Below are positions 43,239 through 53,041 of a DNA stretch of 64,000 nucleotides, piece after piece. Source of the stretch: Citrobacter freundii ATCC 8090 = MTCC 1658 = NBRC 12681 (GTDB taxonomy: Bacteria > Pseudomonadota > Gammaproteobacteria > Enterobacterales > Enterobacteriaceae). The notes under the pieces were generated by a model. That model searched no databases, had not been told where the DNA came from, and saw only the letters and a program-made list of their open reading frames with translations. Numbering within the stretch: the stretch's first letter is position 1; each line of letters opens with the position of its first letter. A program made the position numbers and the translations under genes. Location: positions 3,472,001-3,536,000 of the forward strand of contig NZ_CP049015.1 of assembly GCF_011064845.1 (NCBI RefSeq). Reading direction: 5' to 3'.

Positions 43239-44273
43239 TTACTTACTGAACGCTGCCTGGAAGACAGCGACCAGCGCGTCGTTCTGGCTTTGCGTCAGGG
43301 TATGCCCCTTCGGATCGATAAACTGCAAGCTACTGCGGTTGTCTAAATCACCGACCTGCAGTTTATAGTCGCCGGATACCAGACCTGGGTCACTTGCGCC
43401 CAGCTCCTGCCAGCTGCTATCAGACAGAGGTTTGTAGGTCACCGCGATGCTACCCTGAGAACGGGTGCTGTCGGTTACCTTCATCCCCACTTTCTCAAGC
43501 GCTGCTGGCAAACGCTGCCACACCACGTTGAACGGCCCGCGTACCACCAGCATTGGTAAACCGGTGTCATCGGCTGCGCTCTGAACATCCATGGTGGCTG
43601 CAGAGCGGTTCTGCGCGGCATTCGCGGCGTCGGTGGCGTTCTTATCCAGACCAGCAGAGATAACGTTCATCATCTCAGCGCTGTAACGCTGCATTGATGC
43701 CGCATCGGCTACGGGTTTACCCGCCTGCTCGAGGTTAATCAGTTTCACCGTTACCGCTTGCTGATAGCCCTGCGGTTTAACCGAGATTTGATAACGTCCA
43801 CGGTACTGCTCGTCTTCATCCAGACGGTTCCAGTCAACCCAATCGGTGGTCAGCGTCTGGCTGGCATCATCACGTTTGGTGATCGTGTAGTTTTTAGACT
43901 GAATGACGCTCACGACCTGCGGCCACAGCGTGTTGCCACGACCATTTTCCACCAGCAACGTTGAGGTATCGCCTGCGATTTGCGTGCGAGCGCCAGTGAC
44001 TAACGCTAACGGCTGAGCCGGTGGACGAATATCCAGCGCTTTACCCACGGCACCACTGCCGTTGGTTACCGGGATATTATAGTCGCCCGACATAACCGGC
44101 AAAATCATCCCAGCTGGAGCATGAAGCTCAGCAAGCGGTGCGGCCTCCAGATAGGATTCATCACCGCTCACCTGGCGCTTATAGCGCGAGTCAGAGCTAC
44201 AGGCCGCGAGCAACATAACAAGCGAAACACCCGCAACCTTGGCCAGGCGCGACTTTTGTACTGAGTAAGCCAT
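43239..44273 (-). CDS. bamC: Outer-membrane assembly lipoprotein BamC
   Basis: Lipoprotein of the BAM complex that inserts beta-barrel proteins into the outer membrane; 344 residues. The signal peptide ends in the lipobox LLAACSSDS, with the acylated cysteine near residue 25. An unstructured stretch with [11 protein letters not shown] follows, then two helix-grip domains. The ATG at 44273 is used; a TTG one codon upstream is in frame. dapA lies 16 bp upstream, so the genes form an operon. Confidence 0.97.
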   Translation of the reverse strand: MAYSVQKSRLAKVAGVSLVMLLAACSSDSRYKRQVSGDESYLEAAPLAELHAPAGMILPVMSGDYNIPVTNGSGAVGKALDIRPPAQPLALVTGARTQIAGDTSTLLVENGRGNTLWPQVVSVIQSKNYTITKRDDASQTLTTDWVDWNRLDEDEQYRGRYQISVKPQGYQQAVTVKLINLEQAGKPVADAASMQRYSAEMMNVISAGLDKNATDAANAAQNRSAATMDVQSAADDTGLPMLVVRGPFNVVWQRLPAALEKVGMKVTDSTRSQGSIAVTYKPLSDSSWQELGASDPGLVSGDYKLQVGDLDNRSSLQFIDPKGHTLTQSQNDALVAVFQAAFSK

Positions 44274-44289
44274 CAAATCTCCCTAAACT

Positions 44290-45168
44290 TTACAGCAAAC
44301 CGGCATGCTTAAGTGCCGCTTTGACGATTTCACGAGCATTGTCCGTGATTGGCGTCATCGGCAGACGTAGCGTATCGGTCGCCACAAGTCCCAATTCCTT
44401 ACACGCCCATTTCACGGGAATAGGATTGGGTTCGACAAATAGTTTGTTGTGTAACGGCATCAGACGCTGGTTAATCACCCGCGCCTCGGCAAATTGCCCG
44501 GCTGCCGTCAGTTTGCACATTTCAGCCATATCACGTGCCGCAACGTTAGACGTTACGGAAATCACGCCATGACCACCGAGCTGCATAAAATCCAGTCCGG
44601 TCGCGTCATCACCGCTGAGCAGAATAAAGTCGTCCGAAACCAGCTCTTTGATCTGGTGAACGCGACTTAAGTTCCCCGTGGCCTCTTTAATAGCGATAAT
44701 ATTTTTAACTTTCGCCAGACGACCAACGGTTTCCGGCAGCATATCGCAGCCAGTACGGGACGGCACATTATACAGAATTTGCGGCAGGTCAGTATGCTCA
44801 GCGATGGCTTTGAAATGCTGGAACAAACCTTCCTGGGTTGGGCGGTTGTAGTAAGGCGTCACCGTCAGGCAGCCAACAACACCGCTGTCGTTGAAACGCT
44901 GCGTCAGACTAATGGCTTCCGCGGTCGCATTGGCGCCGGTTCCGGCAATAACCGGAATACGCCCGTCAGCCAGCTCCAGCGTCATCATCACCACATCGCC
45001 ATGTTCATCATGACTCAGGGTGGCGGACTCACCGGTGGTGCCAACAGAAACGATCGCCGAGGTGCCGCTGGCGACATGATAATCAATCAGTTTTTTCAGG
45101 CTCGACCGGCAGACTTTACCTTTCTCATCCATCGGCGTAACAAGCGCGACAATACTTCCCGTGAACAT
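44290..45168 (-). CDS. dapA: 4-Hydroxy-tetrahydrodipicolinate synthase DapA
   Basis: First enzyme of the lysine/diaminopimelate branch, joining pyruvate and aspartate semialdehyde; 292 residues. The Schiff-base lysine is Lys161 (IIAIKEATG), Tyr133 lies in [10 protein letters not shown], and the TTGES motif is at residues 44-48. The ATG at 45168 gives the standard length; an in-frame codon 18 bp upstream is disfavoured. It is divergent from gcvR. Confidence 0.98.
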   Translation of the reverse strand: MFTGSIVALVTPMDEKGKVCRSSLKKLIDYHVASGTSAIVSVGTTGESATLSHDEHGDVVMMTLELADGRIPVIAGTGANATAEAISLTQRFNDSGVVGCLTVTPYYNRPTQEGLFQHFKAIAEHTDLPQILYNVPSRTGCDMLPETVGRLAKVKNIIAIKEATGNLSRVHQIKELVSDDFILLSGDDATGLDFMQLGGHGVISVTSNVAARDMAEMCKLTAAGQFAEARVINQRLMPLHNKLFVEPNPIPVKWACKELGLVATDTLRLPMTPITDNAREIVKAALKHAGLL

Positions 45169-45313
45169 GGGCCATCCTCTGTGCAAACAAGTGTATCAAT
45201 GGTACGTTTGGTACGACAATAAAAGCAAGCGACCAGAGCCGTTCTGATTGTTGTATGCATGTTTTTTTTATGCTTTCCTTATGATTACCTCACCGCTCAA
45301 AGGAAGAACAGGT

Positions 45314-45886
45314 TTGACATCGTCATCGCAACACTATCTGGTCATTACTGCGCTGGGTGCCGACCGCCCAGGAATTGTGAACACCATCACACGTCATGTC
45401 AGCAGTTGCGGCTGTAATATCGAAGACAGCCGACTGGCTATGCTGGGTGATGAGTTCACGTTTATCATGTTGCTGTCGGGCACCTGGAATGCCATCACCC
45501 TGATTGAATCAACCCTGCCATTAAAAGGCGCAGAGCTGGATTTACTCATTGTGATGAAGCGCACGACCGCGCGCCCTCGTCCGGCGATGCCTGCTACGGT
45601 ATGGGTGCAGGTCGATGTCCCTGATTCTCCCCATTTGATTGAACGCTTCACCGCACTGTTTGACAGCCACCAAATGAATATTGCGGAACTGGTTTCACGC
45701 ACGCAACCGGCTGAGAATGGAAAGGCGGCGCAGTTGTTTATTCAAATTACCGCACATAGTCCTGCGTCACATGATTCGGCAAATATTGAAGATGCGTTTA
45801 AAGCACTCTGTACAGAACTCAATGCGCAAGGCAGTATTAACGTCGTCAATTACTCACAGCATGATGAACAGGATGGAGTTAAGTAA
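45314..45886 (+). CDS. gcvR: Glycine cleavage regulator GcvR
   Basis: Regulatory protein that restrains GcvA-dependent control of the glycine cleavage genes when glycine is low; 190 residues with two ACT domains (about 5-80, opening YLVITALGADRPGIV, and about 95-175, opening VQVDVPDSPHLIERFTALF). The start is probably the TTG at 45314, preceded by AAAGGAAG; this gives the known family length. The frame is open back to 45248, but that part is not like the family. The stop shares one base with bcp. Confidence 0.93.
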   Translation: MTSSSQHYLVITALGADRPGIVNTITRHVSSCGCNIEDSRLAMLGDEFTFIMLLSGTWNAITLIESTLPLKGAELDLLIVMKRTTARPRPAMPATVWVQVDVPDSPHLIERFTALFDSHQMNIAELVSRTQPAENGKAAQLFIQITAHSPASHDSANIEDAFKALCTELNAQGSINVVNYSQHDEQDGVK

Positions 45887-46356
45887 TGAACCCACTGAAA
45901 GCCGGTGATATCGCACCGAAATTTAGCTTGCCGGATCAAGACGGAGAACAAGTAAATTTAACCGACTTCCAGGGACAGCGTGTTCTGGTTTATTTTTACC
46001 CGAAAGCCATGACACCCGGCTGTACCGTACAGGCCTGCGGCTTGCGCGATAACATGGATGAGTTAAAAAAAGCTGGTGTTGAAGTGCTGGGGATCAGCAC
46101 CGACAAACCAGAGAAGCTTTCCCGATTCGCGGAGAAAGAAGTCCTGAATTTCACGCTCCTGTCCGATGAAGATCATCAGGTTTGCGAGCAGTTCGGCGTC
46201 TGGGGTGAGAAGTCATTTATGGGCAAAACCTACGATGGCATCCACCGCATCAGCTTCCTGATTGATGCCGAAGGCAAAATTGAGCACGTGTTCGATGACT
46301 TCAAAACCAGCAATCACCACGACGTGGTACTGAACTGGCTGAAAGAGAACACCTGA
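45886..46356 (+). CDS. bcp: Thiol peroxidase Bcp (PrxQ)
   Basis: Thioredoxin-dependent peroxiredoxin that reduces peroxides; 156 residues. The peroxidatic Cys46 and resolving Cys51 stand in MTPGCTVQACGLRD. Other family segments are YFYPKAMTPG and GVWGEKSFMGKTYDGIHR. The ATG overlaps the gcvR stop by one base (TAATG), so the genes are translationally coupled. A REP element follows. Confidence 0.98.
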   Translation: MNPLKAGDIAPKFSLPDQDGEQVNLTDFQGQRVLVYFYPKAMTPGCTVQACGLRDNMDELKKAGVEVLGISTDKPEKLSRFAEKEVLNFTLLSDEDHQVCEQFGVWGEKSFMGKTYDGIHRISFLIDAEGKIEHVFDDFKTSNHHDVVLNWLKENT

Positions 46357-46376
46357 TTTACGTTTTGCTGGAAAAA

Positions 46377-46466
46377 GCCTGATGGCGCTTCGCTTATCAG
46401 GCCTACGCAGCTTATTAATATTGCGAAACTTGTAGGCCGGGTGAGGCGTAGCCGCCACCCGGCATA
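46377..46466. repeat. REP/BIME element between bcp and iadA
   Basis: GCCTGATGGCGC...TTATCAGGCCTAC and, further right, GTAGGCCGGGTGAGGCG...GCCACCCGGC give two REP units. It lies between convergent bcp and iadA, at the edge of the segment that differs from E. coli. Confidence 0.9.
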
Positions 46467-46509
46467 AACGTGAATCTGTACTTTTTCAGACTGACATCCG
46501 CATAAGCGT

Positions 46510-47673
46510 TTATTCAAACGTCCCTTTTACGCAGGCTTTCTTCTCTCTGACCACGGCTTTTCCCTTCGCCCAAAGGTGATTAACCTCCAACGCATCGTTA
46601 AGCACCAGAATGTCCGCATCGCATCCCACCGCCAGGCGCCCCTTATGTTCGAGCCCCAAAAATTCTGCGACCGTACGCGTCAGCGGACAGAGCGCCTGTT
46701 CCAGCGGTATGGCATGAACTTTCACCAACTGGCGCACCGTTTCAGCCAGTGATTCAAACCCCGCGACACCGATACCGGTGAGATTACCTAACTCATCAAA
46801 TTCCGGCTGGCTGCCGTTGCCATCCGAGCTAAGGGTAATGCGCGACAGTGGCACGTTCTGTCGCAGCGCCGTAGCGATAGCCGTGGCGGGGTCGACGGGC
46901 TCATCAATGCTGCTGGTAATGTCGATATAACCGCCTTTACGGGCATACTCCAGCGCCGCCTGGAACAACGGTTCCGCACGGTTAACGTGTGTCGGCAACA
47001 GTTTAGTAATCGGCACATCGCAGCAGTTGAGGATCTGGTACAACGGTTCCAGCATGCGTGGGCTATCGCCCATATGGAATACACTGATCCCCGGTTTGCG
47101 TCCTAACAATCCACCGACGCGCGACTGCGCCGCCATGTTTGCCAGCACCGAGGTATCTGGGGCTGAGGAACGATGGTCCGAAATCGCACATTTTACGCCA
47201 ATGATTTTATCGATCAGCGCCACGTCGCGATCGATGCTGCCGGTGATGGTCGGGGAAGGCAGAGAATACGCCCCAGTAAGCATCCATGCACTGATGCCTT
47301 CAAACTCCAGCGCGCGGGTTTTTGCCAGCAGCGATTCCGGGTGACGGGTAATGCCATCGGTACCCAGCAAACCGACTACCGAAGTTACACCAGCTTCAAC
47401 CAGGCGTGACAAGCGTACTTCCGGCGTGCGGGTATGCGGCCCTGCTTCCCCGCCGCCGCCAATCAGATGGACGTGTTGATCGATAAATCCTGAGCACACA
47501 ATCGCGCCGTCAAGATTGATACACTCGCAACCGGGAAAGTCTTCAGGAGAAATTGACGGGGCGATGGCAACAATTTTACTGCCGGAGACCAGTATATCCT
47601 GTCGCCCTAAATCTTCCGGTGCGTACACGTGTCCCTGCTGGAACAACGTCAAATTAAGAATTGAACAGTTCAT
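46510..47673 (-). CDS. iadA: Isoaspartyl dipeptidase IadA
   Basis: Binuclear zinc amidohydrolase that cleaves isoaspartyl dipeptides formed by protein damage; 387 residues. The metal motif HVHLIGGGGEAG lies near residue 57, the bridging carboxylated lysine is expected in IIGVKCAISDHRS, and TLSSDGNGSQPEFD holds the catalytic Asp. The ATG at 47673 follows AAGGAAGGTT. In E. coli iadA lies elsewhere (near 98 min) with yjiG and yjiH; here the same three genes occupy the position where E. coli has the hyf operon. Confidence 0.95.
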   Translation of the reverse strand: MNCSILNLTLFQQGHVYAPEDLGRQDILVSGSKIVAIAPSISPEDFPGCECINLDGAIVCSGFIDQHVHLIGGGGEAGPHTRTPEVRLSRLVEAGVTSVVGLLGTDGITRHPESLLAKTRALEFEGISAWMLTGAYSLPSPTITGSIDRDVALIDKIIGVKCAISDHRSSAPDTSVLANMAAQSRVGGLLGRKPGISVFHMGDSPRMLEPLYQILNCCDVPITKLLPTHVNRAEPLFQAALEYARKGGYIDITSSIDEPVDPATAIATALRQNVPLSRITLSSDGNGSQPEFDELGNLTGIGVAGFESLAETVRQLVKVHAIPLEQALCPLTRTVAEFLGLEHKGRLAVGCDADILVLNDALEVNHLWAKGKAVVREKKACVKGTFE

Positions 47674-47684
47674 AACCTTCCTTG

Positions 47685-48146
47685 TCAGGCAATTACCTGC
47701 ATAACCCAAATAGAGAGCAGCGCATTAATGACGCATACCGCAATAATCAGCGGGTAGTAACGGGGATGGACCCCCGCAGTTCCCAGGCAGCGTCCCACAT
47801 TTTGCACCGGATTGCCCATCAGGTAGATTGCCGGTAGCAATACAGTCGCATCATGTCCCGAAAGCGTACCAGCAACAACCAGACTGGCACAAACGCCGAC
47901 GCCGCCTCCCATACTCATCACCGCCGCCAGCAGCACGGTGGCAGATTCCCCCGGTAGCCCCCACAACGCCATCACCGGTTCGCACACCCGCCCGACAATC
48001 TCGAGCAATCCCGTCACCTTCAGCGCCTGAATAATCACAAACGCCATCACCACGTTAGGTAACAGGCTGGTTGTAGCAATTGTAAACCCGCGCCGCGCGC
48101 CATCGATAAACATATCCATGACGTTTTTACGTACCTGCGTTGTCAT
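47685..48146 (-). CDS. yjiG: Spore-maturation-protein-B-like membrane protein YjiG
   Basis: Polytopic inner-membrane protein of 153 residues. Four hydrophobic stretches are visible, and the nucleoside-recognition (Gate) type segment GNPVQNVGRCLGTAG is near the C-terminus. The ATG at 48146 lies directly behind the yjiH stop and gives the E. coli length. YjiG and YjiH are both Gate-domain proteins and probably form one transporter; that its substrate is a dipeptide or amino acid handled by IadA is inference from the operon. Confidence 0.93.
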   Translation of the reverse strand: MTTQVRKNVMDMFIDGARRGFTIATTSLLPNVVMAFVIIQALKVTGLLEIVGRVCEPVMALWGLPGESATVLLAAVMSMGGGVGVCASLVVAGTLSGHDATVLLPAIYLMGNPVQNVGRCLGTAGVHPRYYPLIIAVCVINALLSIWVMQVIA

Positions 48147-48147
48147 C

Positions 48148-48807
48148 TCAGACCTCCTGCTGCAGACGGCGATTTTCCAGCTGCGCAATCCACAAACGCA
48201 GCAGGTTCGCTCCCACAAATTTGAAGACAAGGATCACCGCCAGCGGCGTAATCACCGGAACGGTAACCACCGTAAACAGCGCAGCGCCAGAGGAAAAATA
48301 GTTGGTAATACACGCGCTGCCGCTGGTTTGCCAGCAGGCAAAAATGGCACGCTCCTGTTCAGTAATAATGCCCTCTTCCGCCATCTCTTTGGTCATCCCG
48401 GCCGCGGCATCGGTATTTTGCAAATTCGCAATTAGCGCCAGCGAACAAACTCCCGGAATACCGAGTAACGGGCGCAGGACCGGCGTCATCAGCTGTTGTG
48501 CCGCACGTAACCCCCCCAATCCTTCGGTGACGGAAATAATCCCGAGTGAAAGAATGACGGAAGGTGCCAGCTCAAGCGCGAATAAGAAGCCGTCTTTGGC
48601 TCCCATCCCTCCAGAGCCGCGAAAAGAGACCGCCGTATCGCCTGTGGCATTAATCTGCCCAAACGCGCCGTTGAGGACGGTGAAGTCAAAGACCCGCCAC
48701 CATTCGGTACTTTTCGCAAACATGCCGGAAAAAAGGATAATCGTAATAAAAAAAGCGAGATAACCGCCCCATCCCACCTTTTGCTGCGTGTGTGTGTTGT
48801 GACCCAT
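48148..48807 (-). CDS. yjiH: Membrane protein YjiH, partner of YjiG
   Basis: Polytopic inner-membrane protein of 219 residues with a Gate-type domain. Hydrophobic segments include GGYLAFFITIILFSGMF near residue 14 and SLGIISVTEGLGGL; the segment ANLQNTDAAAGMT resembles family members. AGGAGAAC precedes the ATG. It is the first gene of yjiH-yjiG-iadA. Function is not established; a transporter role coupled to isoaspartyl peptide use is inferred. Confidence 0.92.
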   Translation of the reverse strand: MGHNTHTQQKVGWGGYLAFFITIILFSGMFAKSTEWWRVFDFTVLNGAFGQINATGDTAVSFRGSGGMGAKDGFLFALELAPSVILSLGIISVTEGLGGLRAAQQLMTPVLRPLLGIPGVCSLALIANLQNTDAAAGMTKEMAEEGIITEQERAIFACWQTSGSACITNYFSSGAALFTVVTVPVITPLAVILVFKFVGANLLRLWIAQLENRRLQQEV

Positions 48808-48833
48808 TTTGTTCTCCTGTTGGTCTTATTCCT

Positions 48834-48857
48834 TGCGTGACAGAAAGACATCACGCA
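48834..48857. other. Inverted repeat upstream of yjiH
   Basis: TGCGTGA (48834-48840) and TCACGCA (48851-48857) form a perfect seven-base inverted repeat with a ten-base spacer, about 30 bp upstream of the yjiH ATG. It could be an operator or a leader hairpin of yjiH-yjiG-iadA. No regulator of this operon is known to me. Confidence 0.5.
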
Positions 48858-48939
48858 GGTCAAGTTAAAGACAAATGCGGAGAAAAACGACAGCAGAAGA
48901 GATTATTCAGAAAGTGTGGATAGAGGTCAGACAAGTTCG

Positions 48940-48966
48940 GATCCGGCGACATGATATCGCCGGATC
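48940..48966 (-). other. Perfect stem-loop behind perM
   Basis: GATCCGGCGA (48940-48949) and TCGCCGGATC (48957-48966) form a ten-base-pair stem with a seven-base loop, seven bases beyond the perM stop. On the minus strand no T-run follows. It may end or protect the perM message but is not a standard intrinsic terminator. Confidence 0.6.
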
Positions 48967-48973
48967 TTGCAGA

Positions 48974-50038
48974 TTAGGGTTCGTCAACGACCTGACCATC
49001 CGGCCAGGCGTGCATTACCGCTTTGATTAACGTCGCCAGAGGGATCGCAAAGAATACGCCCCAGAATCCCCACAGACCGCCGAAAATCACCACGGAGAGA
49101 ATAATCACCAGTGGATGCAGATTGACCGCCTCGGAGAACAGTACGGGAACCAGCAGATTGCCGTCCAGCGCCTGGATAATCAGGTACACGGCAAAACAGC
49201 TCCAGAACTCGGTGCCAAGCCCGAACTGAAACAGCGCCACGCCAACTACCGGAATCGTCACCACAAAAGCGCCGATATACGGGATCAGCACAGAGAACCC
49301 TACCAGCACCGCCAGCAGCAGCGAATAGTTGAGACCAAACAGCAGGAAGCCGAGCCAGGTCGCCACACCGACCACCACCATTTCCAGCACCTTTCCGCGG
49401 ATATAGTTGGTGATTTGCTGGTTCATCTCTTTCCACACCTGCCCCGCCAGCCCACGATTACGCGGCAGCACCCGGCGCACGGCGTTCAGCATCTGTCCTT
49501 TATCTTTGATCAGGAAGAACACCATCAATGGGACGAGAACCAGATAGACCGCCAGGGTCAGCAATCCAACCAGTGAGGCTAACGAATATTTCACCACCGA
49601 ATCGCCCATGGTGAGCATTCGCGAGCGCATATTTTCCGCCATCGCATCAATGATGCCTGCATCCATCAGCGCCGGATAACGTCGTGGCAAGGTGGCGGCA
49701 AAATCAGACAATTTATTAAGCATGCCGGGCATGTCGCGGATCAGATAGATCCCCTGCTGCCATGCAACGGGCATCACCACAAACGCCATCAGCAGCAAAA
49801 TACCGACAAACACCACCAGCACAATCGATGTCGCCCAACGCCGTGAACACCCAATATGTTCCAGCCGCACAGTTGGCCATTCAAGCAGGTACGCCAGCAC
49901 TATGGCGACCAGTAGCGGCGCCAGAAGACCGCTAAAAAAGAACAGGATGCCAAAACCGGCAACCAGAATAATCAGCAGGGCGATGGCTTCGGGGTCGCTA
50001 AAGCGGCGACGATACCATTGCATCAACATTTCGAGCAT
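48974..50038 (-). CDS. perM: AI-2E family permease PerM (YfgO)
   Basis: Inner-membrane protein of 354 residues in the AI-2E/UPF0118 transporter family. About seven hydrophobic segments are visible, including [19 protein letters not shown] near residue 38 and the conserved [19 protein letters not shown] near residue 255, plus the C-terminal [20 protein letters not shown]. Substrate unknown. The ATG at 50038 follows GGAAGGG. It is divergent from bepA. Confidence 0.94.
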   Translation of the reverse strand: MLEMLMQWYRRRFSDPEAIALLIILVAGFGILFFFSGLLAPLLVAIVLAYLLEWPTVRLEHIGCSRRWATSIVLVVFVGILLLMAFVVMPVAWQQGIYLIRDMPGMLNKLSDFAATLPRRYPALMDAGIIDAMAENMRSRMLTMGDSVVKYSLASLVGLLTLAVYLVLVPLMVFFLIKDKGQMLNAVRRVLPRNRGLAGQVWKEMNQQITNYIRGKVLEMVVVGVATWLGFLLFGLNYSLLLAVLVGFSVLIPYIGAFVVTIPVVGVALFQFGLGTEFWSCFAVYLIIQALDGNLLVPVLFSEAVNLHPLVIILSVVIFGGLWGFWGVFFAIPLATLIKAVMHAWPDGQVVDEP

Positions 50039-50264
50039 AAAACCCTTCCATGAACCCAATAGCGGGATTGCGATCCCGAATTGTATCGAAATGTCACAAA
50101 AAAGACTTCGCTTTTTATGGCTGATTACGCAAAGTGAAAAGACATTTTTCCTGGGTGTTCATCGTCAGGTTTCGCAGTTACACTCCGTAAGCTTGCGGAG
50201 TGTGAACGATACTTCACAGCATTGGTCAAATGGCTATCTCAAAAAAGAATACAGGACAGAGGTT

Positions 50265-51728
50265 ATGTTCAGGCAGTTGAAAAAAAACCTGGTTGCTACC
50301 CTCATTGCCGCACTGACTATCGGTCAGGTTGCGCCCGCATTTGCTGATACTGCGGACACCCTGCCTGATATGGGAACGTCGGCAGGCAGTACGCTTTCCA
50401 TAGGACAGGAAATGCAGATGGGCGATTATTACGTACGCCAACTGCGCGGCAGTGCGCCATTAATTAATGATCCATTGCTCACCCAATACATTAATGCGCT
50501 GGGGATGCGTCTGGTCTCGCACGCCGACTCGGTAAAAACACCCTTCACATTCTTTTTGATTAACAACGATGAAATCAACGCCTTTGCTTTCTTTGGCGGC
50601 AACGTTGTCTTGCACTCCGCACTGTTCCGCTATTCCGACAACGAAAGCCAGTTAGCATCGGTCATGGCGCACGAAATCTCCCACGTCACTCAGCGCCACC
50701 TGGCGCGTGCAATGGAAGATCAGAAACGCAGCGCGCCGCTAACGTGGGTAGGTGCGTTAGGTTCAATTTTATTAGCGATGGCTAGCCCGCAGGCGGGTAT
50801 GGCGGCGCTGACCGGTACGCTGGCGGGAACACGTCAGGGGATGATTAGCTTTACGCAACAAAACGAACAGGAAGCAGATCGCATCGGTATTCAGGTGCTG
50901 CAACGCTCGGGATTCGATCCCCAGGCCATGCCGACGTTCCTCGAAAAACTGCTCGATCAGGCCCGTTACTCTTCGCGTCCGCCGGAAATTTTGCTGACTC
51001 ACCCCCTGCCTGAAAGCCGCCTGTCGGATGCCCGTAACCGCGCCAACCAGATGCGTCCGGTGGTCGTCCAGTCGTCAGAAGATTTTTATCTGGCTAAGGC
51101 ACGAACCTTGGGCATGTACAACTCTGGTCGTAACCAGTTGACCGATGACCTGCTGAGTAACTGGTCGAAAGGCAACGTACGTGAGCAACGTGCGGCGCAA
51201 TATGGTCGGGCATTGCAGGCGATGGAAGCCAGCAAATATGACGAGGCGCGTAAAGCGCTGCAACCGCTGCTGGCAGCAGACGCGAACAATGCCTGGTATC
51301 TCGACCTGGCAACGGATATCGATCTCGGCCAGAAGAAAACCAGTGATGCCATTAACCGCCTGAAAAACGCCCGTGACCTGCGTAACAATCCGGTACTGCA
51401 GCTTAACCTGGCGAATGCGTATCTACAGGGCGGGCAAGCCAAAGAGGCGGCAACCATCCTGAATCGCTATACGTTTAACCATAAGGACGACCCTAACGGC
51501 TGGGATCTGTTAGCGCAAACGGAAGCCAACCTGAACAACCGCGATCAAGAACTGGCGGCGCGGGCGGAGGGATATGCCCTCGCTGGACGTCTGGATCAGG
51601 CGATTTCGATGCTCAGCAGCGCAAGCTCTCAGGTGAAACTGGGTAGCCAGCAGCAGGCCAGATACGATGCTCGTATCGACCAGCTACGCCAGCTGCAAGA
51701 ACGCTTTAAACCCTACACGAAGATGTAA
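50265..51728 (+). CDS. bepA: Periplasmic metalloprotease/chaperone BepA (YfgC)
   Basis: Periplasmic M48 zinc protease that helps LptD and other barrels assemble and degrades stalled ones; 487 residues. The signal peptide ends at AFA-DTA near residue 27. The zinc motif HEISH is at about residues 136-140, with QEADRIGIQ as the third ligand region near 200, and a C-terminal TPR domain follows from about residue 310. The frame is open far upstream, but the ATG at 50265 starts the signal peptide and gives the standard length. Confidence 0.97.
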   Translation: MFRQLKKNLVATLIAALTIGQVAPAFADTADTLPDMGTSAGSTLSIGQEMQMGDYYVRQLRGSAPLINDPLLTQYINALGMRLVSHADSVKTPFTFFLINNDEINAFAFFGGNVVLHSALFRYSDNESQLASVMAHEISHVTQRHLARAMEDQKRSAPLTWVGALGSILLAMASPQAGMAALTGTLAGTRQGMISFTQQNEQEADRIGIQVLQRSGFDPQAMPTFLEKLLDQARYSSRPPEILLTHPLPESRLSDARNRANQMRPVVVQSSEDFYLAKARTLGMYNSGRNQLTDDLLSNWSKGNVREQRAAQYGRALQAMEASKYDEARKALQPLLAADANNAWYLDLATDIDLGQKKTSDAINRLKNARDLRNNPVLQLNLANAYLQGGQAKEAATILNRYTFNHKDDPNGWDLLAQTEANLNNRDQELAARAEGYALAGRLDQAISMLSSASSQVKLGSQQQARYDARIDQLRQLQERFKPYTKM

Positions 51729-51740
51729 TTATCGAACCCT

Positions 51741-51829
51741 TGCCGGATGGCGACGCTGTAGCGTCTTATCCGGCCTACGTCAGACGCGATATGTAGGCCG
51801 GATAAGGTCTTTTGGCCGCCATCCGGCAG
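51741..51829. repeat. REP/BIME element between bepA and yfgD
   Basis: TGCCGGATGGCGACG...TTATCCGGCCTAC and GTAGGCCGGATAAGG...GCCATCCGGCA form two inverted REP units facing each other. It lies between two genes of the same direction, ending about 20 bp before the yfgD start. Confidence 0.93.
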
Positions 51830-51851
51830 TATTGTTATGCAAGGAGAAGTC

Positions 51852-52211
51852 ATGTCAGACGCGATTAAAATCTACCATAACCCACGCTGCTCCAAGAGCC
51901 GTGAAACGCTGGAATTACTGAAGTCCAATGGCGTGGACCCGGAAGTGGTGCTGTATCTGGAAACCCCGGCTGACGCCGCGACCCTGCGTGAACTTCTGCA
52001 GATGCTGGGTATGTCCAGCGCGCGTGAGCTGATGCGCCAGAAAGAGGATCTCTATAAATCGCTTAACCTGGCGGACAAAAATCTGAGTGAAGATGCGCTG
52101 ATTCAGGCAATGGTGGAAAACCCAAAACTGATGGAGCGCCCGATCGTAGTTGCCAAAGGTCAGGCTCGAATTGGACGTCCGCCGGAGCAGGTACTGGAAA
52201 TCGTCGGTTAA
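51852..52211 (+). CDS. yfgD: Arsenate reductase-like protein YfgD
   Basis: ArsC-family protein of 119 residues. The catalytic cysteine is in HNPRCSKSRETLE near residue 13, and the arginine-rich region LMERPIVVA near the C-terminus matches the ArsC active-site arginines. GGAGAAG precedes the ATG at 51852. Because no arsR or arsB is nearby, a role in arsenate detoxification is uncertain. It converges with hda. Confidence 0.93.
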   Translation: MSDAIKIYHNPRCSKSRETLELLKSNGVDPEVVLYLETPADAATLRELLQMLGMSSARELMRQKEDLYKSLNLADKNLSEDALIQAMVENPKLMERPIVVAKGQARIGRPPEQVLEIVG

Positions 52212-52244
52212 CCGAAACCTGCCGCAGTTATTTGGCTGCGGCGC

Positions 52245-52946
52245 TTACAGCTTCAGAATTTCTTTTACGAACGGAATGGTCAGCTTACGCTGGGCGGTGA
52301 TCGATGCGTGATCAAGCTGATCCAACGTCATAAACAGCGTACGCATTTCCCGATCCAGACGCTTAAGCAGAAAGCGGCCCACATCTTCCGGCAGTTCAAA
52401 TCCGCGAAGTCTGGCGCGTAATTGCAACGCCTGCAGCTTATCTTCATCGGAAAGTGGTTGCAGCTTGTAGATTTGCCCCCAGTCCAGACGCGAAGCGAGA
52501 TCCGGCAATCCCAGATTCAGCTGTCTTGGTGGACGATCGCCGGTGATCAGCAGGCGTGTTTTCCCCGACTCCAGGATACGGTTGTAGAGATCAAAGATCG
52601 CCATTTCCCACAGCGAATCACCGGCCACACATTCGATGTTATCGATGCATACCAGCGATAAATGCTCCATCCCGTCGAGCACCTCGGGGACGAACCAGGT
52701 GCGTTTGTCGAGCGGCACGTAGCCTACCGCATCGCCGCGCGCGGACAGTTCCGCACAGGCTGCATGCAGCAAATGACTACGGCCAGCGCCTTCACGCGAC
52801 CAGAGATAAATATACCCGCTATGTTCCTGACGCAGCACGTTTTGCAGTGCAGCCAGTAAAGAGGAGTTATCCCCCGGCCAGAAACTTGCGAAAGTTTCGT
52901 CGTCAGGAAGATAAAGTGGCAAAGAGAGCTGTGCCGGTGTGTTCAG
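52245..52946 (-). CDS. hda: DnaA regulatory inactivator Hda, probable CTG start
   Basis: AAA+ protein that, bound to the beta clamp, promotes hydrolysis of ATP bound to DnaA and so prevents over-initiation; 233 residues from a CTG at 52946. The N-terminal clamp-binding motif is QLSLPLY near residue 6. The Walker A region is [14 protein letters not shown] and the Walker B region LVCIDNIE. The CTG start follows GAGG with five bases between, while the upstream ATG at 52970 has no clear ribosome site; E. coli Hda is known to start at CTG. The ATG would add eight residues. Confidence 0.93.
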   Translation of the reverse strand: MNTPAQLSLPLYLPDDETFASFWPGDNSSLLAALQNVLRQEHSGYIYLWSREGAGRSHLLHAACAELSARGDAVGYVPLDKRTWFVPEVLDGMEHLSLVCIDNIECVAGDSLWEMAIFDLYNRILESGKTRLLITGDRPPRQLNLGLPDLASRLDWGQIYKLQPLSDEDKLQALQLRARLRGFELPEDVGRFLLKRLDREMRTLFMTLDQLDHASITAQRKLTIPFVKEILKL

Positions 52947-53041
52947 AGATACCTCAACCCAGGATTTCATAAAATCGCGTTGAGTTTAACACAGAAATGC
53001 GTCGCGATAGAACCGGGCAGCATCGCCACCCGGTCAAAGGT

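Noticed and set aside
52221..52242. GCCGCAG/CTGCGGC hairpin between yfgD and hda
   Set aside because: Stem-loop is present, but neither strand shows a proper T-run; left out as a terminator.
53012..53035. ACCGGG/CCCGGT inverted repeat between hda and uraA
   Set aside because: Short stem with a long loop and no T-run; could be chance.
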